From: Erythrophleum ivorense
Taxonomy: Eukaryota; Streptophyta; Magnoliopsida; Fabales; Fabaceae
DNA length: 64,000 nucleotides
Assembly: GCA_026724425.1 (NCBI GenBank)
Contig: JAIUCV010000083.1
Span: forward strand, 4,402,001-4,466,000
Direction: 5' to 3'
Shown one piece after another: positions 50,823 to 61,241 of this stretch; within the stretch, counting starts at the first letter, position 1; every line of letters begins with the position of its first letter. A model generated the notes under the pieces. The model was not told where the DNA came from. It worked only from the letters and a program-made list of their open reading frames with translations, and did not search any database. A program made the translations under genes and the position numbers.

Positions 50823-53800
50823 ACATGTTGCTCCTCATAGTCCCGTGGAGAACCTAATGCATGTTTGGCTAAGTATGGGTCCGTCTTGATCATTACATAC
50901 ACTACAAGTATGTTTCTACATTGTGTGGAGGCATAGAGCTACGATTGGGACTCCTTATTACTTATGTTTCTCTCAGGATGGTAGCTTTGATGTTCCTCTC
51001 AAGGAATGAGAATCATGTCACACATGTTGCTCCTCATAGTCCCGTGGAGAACCTAATGCATGTTTGGCTAAGTATGGGTCCGTCTTGATCATTACATACA
51101 CTACAAGTATGTTTCTACATTGTGTGGAGGCATAGAGCTACGATTGGGACTCCTTACTACTTATGTTTCTCTCAGGATGGTAGCTTTGATGTTCCTCTCA
51201 AGGAATGAGAATCATGTCACACATGTTGCTCCTCATATTCCCGTGGAGAACCTAATGCATGTTTGGCTAAGTATGGGTCCGTCTTGATCATTACATACAC
51301 TACAAGTATGTTCCTACATTGTGTGGAGGCATAGAGCTACGATTGGGACTCCTTACTACTTATGTTTCTCTCAGGATGGTAGCTTTGAAGTTCCACTCAA
51401 GGAATGAGAATCATGTCACACATGTTGCTCCTCATAGTCCCGTGTAGAACCTAATGGATGTTTGGCTAAGTATGGGTCCGTCTTGATCATTACATACACT
51501 ACAAGTATGTTTCTACAATGTGTGGAGGTATAGAGCTACGATTGGGACTCCTTACGACTTTTGTTTTTCTCAGGATGGTACCTTTGAAGTTCCTCTCAAG
51601 GAATGAGAATCATCTCACACATGTTGCTCCTCATAGTCTCGTGGAGAACCTAATGCATGTTTGGCTAACTATGGGTCCGTCTTGATCATTACATACACTA
51701 CAAGTATGTTTCTACATTGTGTGGAGGCATAGAGCTACGATTGGGACTCCTTACGACTTTTGTTTCTCTCAGGATGGTACCTTTGAAGTTCCTCTCAAGG
51801 AATGAGAATCATCTCACACATGTTGCTCCTCATAGTCTCGTGGAGAACCTAATGCATGTTTGGCTAACTATGGGTCCGTCTTGATCATTACATACACTAC
51901 AAGTATGTTCCTACATTGTGTGGAGGCATAGAGCTACGATTGGGACTCCTTACTACTTATGTTTCTCTCTGGATGGTAGCTTTGAAGTTCCTCTCAAGGA
52001 ATGAGAATCATGTCACACATGTTGCTCCTCATAGTCCCGTGGAGAACCTAATGCATGTTTGGCTAAGTATGGGTCCGTCTTGATCATTACATACACTACA
52101 AGTATGTTTCTACATTGTGTGGAGGCATAGAGCTACGATTGGGACTCCTTACGACTTATGTTTCTCTCAGGATGGTACCTTTGAAGTTCCTCTCAAGGAA
52201 TGAGAATCATCTCACACATGTTGCTCCTCATAGTCTCGTGGAGAACCTAATGCATGTTTGGCTAACTATGGGTGCGTCTTGATCATTACATACACTACAA
52301 GTATGTTTCTACATTGTGTGGAGGCATAGAGCTACGATTGGGACTCCTTACTACTTATGTTTCTCTCAGGATGGTAGCTTTGAAGTTCCTCTCAAGGAAT
52401 GAGAATCATGTCACACATGTTACTCCTCATAGTCCCGTGGAGAACCTAATGCATGTTTGGCTAACTATGGGTCCGTCTTGATCATTACATACACTACAAG
52501 TATGTTTTTACATTGTGTGGAGGCATAGAGCTACGATTGGGACTCCTTACTACTTATGTTTCTCTAAGGATGGTAGCTTTGATGTTCCTCTCAAGGAATG
52601 AGAATCATGTCACACATGTTGCTCCTCATAGTCCCGTGGAGAACCAAATGCATGTTTGGCTAAGTATGGGTCTGTCTTGATCATTACATACACTACAAGT
52701 ATGTTCCTACATTGTGTGGAGGCATAGAGCTACGATTGGGACTCCTTACTACTTATGTTTCTCTCTGGATGGTAGCTTTGAAGTTCCTCTCAAGGAATGA
52801 GAATCATGTCACACATGTTGCTCCTCATAGTCCCGTGGAGAACCTAATGCATGTTTGGCTAAGTATGGGTCCGTCTTGATCATTACATACACTACAAGTA
52901 TGTTTCTACATTGTGTGGAGGCATAGAGCTACGATTGGGACTCCTTATTACTTATGTTTCTCTCAGGATGGTAGATTTCATGTTCCTCTTAAGGAATGAG
53001 AATCATGTCACACATGTTGCTCCTCATAGTCCCGTGGAGAACCTAATGCATGTTTGGCTAAGTATGGGTCCGTCTTGATCATTACATACACTACAAGTAT
53101 GTTTCTACATTGTGTGGAGGCATAGAGCTACGATTGGGACTCCTTACTACTTATGTTTCTCTCAGGATGGTAGCTTTGATGTTCCTCTCAAGGAATGAGA
53201 ATCATGTCACACATGTTGCTCCTCATAGTCCCGTGGAGAACCTAATGCATGTTTGGCTAAGTATGGGTCCGTCTTGATCATTACATACACGACAAGTATG
53301 TTCCTACATTGTGTGGAGGCATAGAGCTACGATTGGGACTCCTTACTACTTATGTTTCTCTCAGGATGGTAGCTTTGAAGTTCCACTCAAGGAATGAGAA
53401 TCATGTCACACATGTTGCTCCTCATAGTCCCGTGTAGAACCTAATGGATGTTTGGCTAAGTATGGGTCCGTCTTGATCATTACATACACTACAAGTATGT
53501 TTCTACAATATGTGGAGGCATAGAGCAACGATTGGGACTCCTTATTACTTATGTTTCTCTCAGGATGGTAGATTTCATGTTCCTCTTAAGGAATGAGAAT
53601 CATGTCACACATGTTGCTCCTCATAGTCCCGTGTAGAACCTAATGCATGTTTGGCTAACTATGGATCCGTCTTGATCATTCCATACACTACAATTATGTT
53701 TCTACATTGTGTGGAGGCATAGAGCTACGATTTGGACTCCTTACTACTTATGTTTCTCTCAGGATGGTAGCTTTGAAGTTCCTCTCAAGGAATGAGAATC

Positions 53801-53941
53801 ATGTCACACATGTTACTCCTCATAGTCCTGTGGTGAACCTAATGCATGTTTGGCTAAGTATGGGTCCGTCTTGATCATTACATACACTACAAGTATGTTT
53901 CTACATTGTGTGGAGGCATAGAGCTACGATTGGGACTCCTT

Positions 53942-56900
53942 ACTACTTATGTTTCTCTCAGGATGGTAGCTTTGATGTTCCTCTCAAGGAATTAGAATCA
54001 TGTCACACATGTTGCTCCTCATAGTCCCATGGAGAACCTAATGCATGTTTGGCTAAGTATGGGTCCGTCTTGATCATTACATAAACTACAAGTATGTTTC
54101 TACATTGTGTGGAGGCATAGAGCTACGATTGGGACTCCTTACTACTTATGTTTCTCTCAGGATGGTAGCTTTGAAGTTCCTCTCAAGGAATGAGAATCAT
54201 GTCACACATGTTGCTCCTCATAGTCCCGTGTAGAACCTAATGCATGTTTGGCTAACTATGAGTCCGTCTTGATCATTACATACACTACAAGTATGTTCCT
54301 ACATTGTGTGGAGGAATAGAGCTACGATTGGGACTCCTTACTACCTATGTTTCTCTCAGGATGGTAGCTTTGATGTTCCTCTCAAGGAATGAGAATCATG
54401 TCACACATGTTGCTCCTCATAGTCCCGTGGAGAACCTAATGCATGTTTGGCTAAGTATGGGTCCGTCTTGATCATTACATGCACTACAAGTATGTTTCTA
54501 CATTGTGTGGAGGCATAGAGCTACGATTGGGACTCCTTACTACTTATGTTTCTCTCAGGATGGTAGCTTTGATGTTCCTCTCAAGGAATGAGAATCATGT
54601 CACACATGTTGCTCCTCATAGTCCCGTGGAGAACCTAATGCATGTTTGGCTAAGTATGGGTCCGTCTTGATCATTACATACACTACAAGTATGTTTCTAC
54701 AATGTGTGGAGGCATAGAGCTACGATTGGGACTCCTTACTACTTATGTTTCTCTCAGGATGGTAGCTTTGAAGTTCCTCCCAAGTAATGAGAATCATGTC
54801 ACACATGTTGCTCCTCATAGTCCCGTGGAGAACCTAATGCATGTTTGGCTAACTATGGGTCCGTCTTGATCATTACATACACTACAAGTATGTTCCTACA
54901 TTGTGTGGAGGAATAGAGCTACGATTGGGACTCCTTACTACCTATGTTTCTCTCAGGAAGGTAGCTTTGATGTTCCTCTCAAGGAATGAGAATCATGTCA
55001 CACATGTTGCTCCTCATAGTCCCGTGGAGAACCTAATGCATGTTTGGCTAAGTATGGGTCCGTCTTGATCATTACATACACTACAAGTATGTTCCTACAT
55101 TGTGTGGAGGCATAGAGCTACGATTGGGACTCCTTACTACTTATGTTTCTCTCAGGATGGTAGCTTTGATGTTCCTCTCAAGGAATGAGAATCATGTCAC
55201 ACATGTTGCTCCTCATAGTCCCTTGGAGAACCTAATGCATGTTTGGCTAAGTATGGGTCCGTCTTGATCATTACATACACTACAAGTATGTTCCTACATT
55301 GTGTGGAGGCATAGAGCTACGATTGGGACTCCTTACTACTTATGTTTCTCTCAGGATGGTAGCTTTGAAGTTCCACTCAAGGAATGAGAATCATGTCACA
55401 CATGTTGCTCCTCATAGTCCCGTGTAGAACCTAATGGATGTTTGGCTAAGTATGGGTCCGTCTTGATCATTACATACACTACAAGTATGTTTCTACAATA
55501 TGTGGAGGCATAGAGCAACGATTGGGACTCCTTATTACTTATGTTTCTCTCAGGATGGTAGATTTCATGTTCCTCTTAAGGAATGAGAATCATGTCACAC
55601 ATGTTGCTCCTCATAGTCCCGTGTAGAACCTAATGCATGTTTGGCTAACTATGGATCCGTCTTGATCATTCCATACACTACAATTATGTTTCTACATTGT
55701 GTGGAGGCATAGAGCTACGATTTGGACTCCTTACTACTTATGTTTCTCTCAGGATGGTAGCTTTGAAGTTCCTCTCAAGGAATGAGAATCATGTCACACA
55801 TGTTACTCCTCATAGTCCTGTGGTGAACCTAATGCATGTTTGGCTAAGTATGGGTCCGTCTTGATCATTACATACACTACAAGTATGTTTCTACATTGTG
55901 TGGAGGCATAGAGCTACGATTGGGACTCCTTACTACTTATGTTTCTCTCAGGATGGTAGCTTTGATGTTCCTCTCAAGGAATGAGAATCATGTCACACAT
56001 GTTGCTCCTCATAGTCCCGTGGAGAACCTAATGCATGTTTGGCTAAGTATGGGTCCGTCTTGATCATTACATAAACTACAAGTATGTTTCTACATTGTGT
56101 GGAGGCATAGAGCTACGATTGGGACTCCTTACTACTTATGTTTCTCTCAGGATGGTAGCTTTGAAGTTCCTCTCAAGGAATGAGAATCATGTCACACATG
56201 TTGCTCCTCATAGTCCCGTGTAGAACCTAATGCATGTTTGGCTAACTATGAGTCCGTCTTGATCATTACATACACTACAAGTATGTTCCTACATTGTGTG
56301 GAGGAATAGAGCTACGATTGGGACTCCTTACTACCTATGTTTCTCTCAGGATGGTAGCTTTGATGTTCCTCTCAAGGAATGAGAATCATGTCACACATGT
56401 TGCTCCTCATAGTCCCGTGGAGAACCTAATGCATGTTTGGCTAAGTATGGGTCCGTCTTGATCATTACATGCACTACAAGTATGTTTCTACATTGTGTGG
56501 AGGCATAGAGCTACGATTGGGACTCCTTACTACTTATGTTTCTCTCAGGATGGTAGCTTTGATGTTCGTCTCAAGGAATGAGAATCATGTCACACATGTT
56601 GCTCCTCATAGTCCCGTGGAGAACCTAATGCATGTTTGGCTAAGTATGGGTCCGTCTTGATCATTACATACACTACAAGTATGTTTCTACAATGTGTGGA
56701 GGCATAGAGCTACGATTGGGACTCCTTACTACTTATGTTTCTCTCAAGATGGTAGCTTTGATGTTCCTCTCAAGGAATGAGAATCATGTCACACATGTTG
56801 CTCCTCATAGTCCCGTGGAGAACCTAATGCATGTTTGGCTAACTATGGGTCCGTCTTGATCATTACATACACTACAAGTATGTTTCTACAATGTGTGGAG

Positions 56901-57582
56901 GTATAGAGCTACGATTGGGACTCCTTACTACTTATGTTTCTCTCAGGATGGTAGCTTTGATGTTCCTCTCAAGGAATGAGAATCATGTCACACATGTTGC
57001 TCCTCATAGTCCCGTGGAGAACCTAATGCATGTTTGGCTAAGTATGGGTCCGTCTTGATCATTACATACACTACAAGTATGTTTCTACATTGTGTGGAGG
57101 CATAGAGCTACGATTGGGACTCCTTACGACTTTTGTTTCTCTCAGGATGGTACCTTTGAAGTTCCTCTCAAGGAATGAGAATCATCTCACACATGTTGCT
57201 CCTCATAGTCTCGTGGAGAACCTAATGCATGTTTGGCTAACTATGGGTCCGTCTTGATCATTACATACACTACAAGTATGTTTCTACATTGTGTGGAGGC
57301 ATAGAGCTACGATTGGGACTCCTTACTACTTATGTTTCTCTCAGGATGGTAGCTTTGAAGTTCCTCTCAAGGAATGAGAATCATGTCACACATGTTACTC
57401 CTCATAGTCCCGTGGAGAACCTAATGCATGTTTGGCTAACTATGGGTCCGTCTTGATCATTACATACACTACAAGTATGTTTTTACATTGTGTGGAGGCA
57501 TAGAGCTACGATTGGGACTCCTTACTACTTATGTTTCTCTCAGGATGGTAGCTTTGATGTTCCTCTCAAGGAATGAGAATCA
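53942..57582 (+). repeat. Displaced copy of 34440-38080, 98 monomers away
   Basis: It pairs with 34440-38080 at exactly 19,502 bp (98 x 199): aattagaatc 34491/53993, acATGcac 34977/54479, aggaagg 35453/54955 and 36967/56469, plus the gttcgtctc monomer. It contains one type I unit (54479-56468) and the start of a type II unit (56469 on). A few private substitutions exist, for example cccatgg at 54026 and tgttgagg near 34607. Both limits are approximate. Confidence 0.75.
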
Positions 57583-57659
57583 TGTCACACATGTTGCTCC
57601 TCATAGTCCCGTGGAGAACCAAATGCATGTTTGGCTAAGTATGGGTCCGTCTTGATCAT

Positions 57660-60600
57660 TACATACACTACAAGTATGTTCCTACATTGTGTGGAGGCAT
57701 AGAGCTACGATTGGGACTCCTTACTACTTATGTTTCTCTCTGGATGGTAGCTTTGAAGTTCCTCTCAAGGAATGAGAATCATGTCACACATGTTGCTCCT
57801 CATAGTCCCGTGGAGAACCTAATGCATGTTTGGCTAAGTATGGGTCCGTCTTGATCATTACATACACTACAAGTATGTTTCTACATTGTGTGGAGGCATA
57901 GAGCTACGATTGGGACTCCTTACGACTTTTGTTTCTCTCAGGATGGTACCTTTGAAGTTCCTCTCAAGGAATGAGAATCATCTCACACATGTTGCTCCTC
58001 ATAGTCTCGTGGAGAACCTAATGCATGTTTGGCTAACTATGGGTCCGTCTTGATCATTACATACACTACAAGTATGTTTCTACATTGTGTGGAGGCATAG
58101 AGCTACGATTGGGACTCCTTACGACTTTTGTTTCTCTCAGGATGGTACCTTTGAAGTTCCTCTCAAGGAATGAGAATCATCTCACACATGTTGCTCCTCA
58201 TAGTCTCGTGGAGAACCTAATGCATGTTTGGCTAACTATGGGTCCGTCTTGATCATTACATACACTACAAGTATGTGTTTACATTGTGTGGAGGCATAGA
58301 GCTACGATTGGGACTCCTTACTAGTAATGTTTCTCTCAGGATGGTAGCTTTGAAGTTCCTCTCAAGGAATGAGAATCATGTCACACATGTTGCTCCTCAT
58401 AGTCCCGTGTAGAACCTAATGCATGTTTGGCTAACTATGAGTCCGTCTTGATCATTACATACACTACAAGTATGTTTCTACATTGTGTGGAGGCATAGAG
58501 CTACGATTGGGACTCCTTACTAGTAATGTTTCTCTCAGGATGGTAGCTTTGAAGTTCCTCTCAAGGAATGAGAATCATGTCACACATGTTGCTCCTCATA
58601 GTCCCGTGGAGAACCTAATGCATGTTTGGCTAAGTATGGGTCCGTCTTGATCATTACATACACTACAAGTATGTTTCTACATTGTGTGGAGGCATAGAGC
58701 TACGATTGGGACTCCTTACTACTTATGTTTCTCTCAGGATGGTAGCTTTGATGTTCCTCTCAAGGAATGAGAATCATGTCACACATGTTGCTCCTCATAG
58801 TCCCGTGTAGAACCTAATGCATGTTTGGCTAACTATGAGTCCGTCTTGATCATTACATACACTACAAGTATGTTTCTACATTGTGTGGAGGCATAGAGCT
58901 ACGATTGGGACTCCTTACTAGTAATGTTTCTCTCAGGATGGTAGCTTTGAAGTTCCTCTCAAGGAATGAGAATTATGTCACACATGTTGCTCCTCATAGT
59001 CCCGTGTAGAACCTAATGCATGTTTGGCTAACTATGAGTCCGTCTTGATCATTACATACACTACAAGTATGTTTCTACATTGTGTGGAGGCATAGAGCTA
59101 CGATTGGGACTCCTTACTAGTAATGTTTCTCTCAGGATGGTAGCTTTGAAGTTCCTCTCAAGGAATGAGAATCATGTCACACATGTTGCTCCTCATAGTC
59201 CCGTGGAGAACCTAATACATGTTTGGCTAAGTATGGGTCCGTCTTGATCATTACATACACTACAAGTATGTTCCTACATTGTGTGGAGGAATAGAGCTAC
59301 GATTGGGACTCCTTACTACCTATGTTTCTCTCAGGATGGTAGCTTTGATGTTCCTCTCAAGGAATGAGAATCATGTCACACATGTTGCTCCTCATAGTCC
59401 CGTGGAGAACCTAATGCATGTTTGGCTAAGTATGGGTCCGTCTTGATCATTACATACACTACAAGTATGTTTCTACATTGTGTGGAGGCATAGAGCTACG
59501 ATTGGGACTCCTTACTACTTATGTTTCTCTCAGGATGGTAGCTTTGATGTTCCTCTCAAGGAATGAGAATCATGTCACACATGTTGCTCCTCATAGTCCC
59601 GTGGAGAACCTAATGCATGTTTGGCTAAGTATGGGTCCGTCTTGATCATTACATACACTACAAGTATGTTTCTACATTGTGTGGAGGAATAGAGCTACGA
59701 TTGGGACTCCTTACTACCTATGTTTCTCTCAGGATGGTAGCTTTGATGTTCCTCTCAAGGAATGAGAATCATGTCACACATGTTGCTCCTCATAGTCCCG
59801 TGGAGAACCTAATGCATGTTTGGCTAACTATGGGTCCGTCTTGATCATTACATACACTACAAGTATGTTTCTACATTGTGTGGAGGCATATAGCTACGAT
59901 TGGGACTCCTTACTAGTAATGTTTCTCTCAGGATGGTAGCTTTGAAGTTCCTCTCAAGGAATGAGAATCATGTCACACATGTTGCTCCTCATAGTCCCGT
60001 GGAGAACCTAATGCATGTTTGGCTAAGTATGGGTCCGTCTTGATCATTACATACACTACAAGTATGTTCCTACATTGTGTGGAGGCATAGAGCTACGATT
60101 GGGACTCCTTACTACTTATGTTTCTCTCAGGATGGTAGCTTTGAAGTTCCACTCAAGGAATGAGAATCATGTCACACATGTTGCTCCTCATAGTCCCGTG
60201 TAGAACCTAATGGATGTTTGGCTAAGTATGGGTCCGTCTTGATCATTACATACACTACAAGTATGTTTCTACAATATGTGGAGGCATAGAGCTACGATTG
60301 GGACTCCTTACTACTTATGTTTCTCTCAGGATGGTAGCTTTGATGTTCCTCTCAAGGAATGAGAATCATGTCACACATGTTGCTCCTCATAGTCCCGTGG
60401 AGAACCTAATGCATGTTTGGCTAAGTATGGGTCCGTCTTGATCATTACATACACTACAAGTATGTTTCTACAATGTGTGGAGGTATAGAGCTACGATTGG
60501 GACTCCTTACTACTTATGTTTCTCTCAGGATGGTAGCTTTGAAGTTCCTCTCAAGGAATGAGAATCATGTCACACATGTTACTCCTCATAGTCCTGTGGT

Positions 60601-61241
60601 GAACCTAATGCATGTTTGGCTAAGTATGGGTCCGTCTTGATCATTACATACACTACAAGTATGTTTCTACATTGTGTGGAGGCATAGAGCTACGATTGGG
60701 ACTCCTTACTACTTATGTTTCTCTCAGGATGGTAGCTTTGATGTTCCTCTCAAGGAATGAGAATCATGTCACACATGTTGCTCCTCATAGTCCCGTGGAG
60801 AACCTAATGCATGTTTGGCTAAGTATGGGTCCGTCTTGATCATTACATAAACTACAAGTATGTTTCTACATTGTGTGGAGGCATAGAGCTACGATTGGGA
60901 CTCCTTACTACTTATGTTTCTCTCAGGATGGTAGCTTTGAAGTTCCTCTCAAGGAATGAGAATCATGTCACACATGTTGCTCCTCATAGTCCCGTGTAGA
61001 ACCTAATGCATGTTTGGCTAACTATGAGTCCGTCTTGATCATTACATACACTACAAGTATGTTCCTACATTGTGTGGAGGAATAGAGCTACGATTGGGAC
61101 TCCTTACTACCTATGTTTCTCTCAGGATGGTAGCTTTGATGTTCCTCTCAAGGAATGAGAATCATGTCACACATGTTGCTCCTCATAGTCCCGTGGAGAA
61201 CCTAATGCATGTTTGGCTAAGTATGGGTCCGTCTTGATCAT
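57660..61241 (+). repeat. 18-mer HOR at right end, copy 1 (3,582 bp)
   Basis: The unit begins in a cctacattg/tctctgg monomer. It continues with two tacgactttt monomers, a run rich in tagtaatg monomers (58.3-59.2 kb), ggaatag monomers, a catatagct change (59887) and gcaacg-less acaatatgtgg (near 60270). The changes aatacatg (59211) and catatag (59887) recur 3,582 bp later. Confidence 0.78.

Larger units (their letters stand above)
43733..54478 (+). repeat. Mosaic satellite segment, 54 monomers (10,746 bp)
   Basis: It opens as a third type II unit (gttcgtctc, tcaagatgg, tatagag). From about 44.9 kb the order is reshuffled, with many monomers of the tacgactt/gatggtacc/catctcac/gtctcgtgg type (for example near 45980, 46190, 46580, 47380, 47970, 49560, 49760, 50160, 51560, 51760, 52150). 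A 2.96-kb block is duplicated inside it. The length is exactly 54 x 199, so all rearrangement was in register. Confidence 0.75.
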
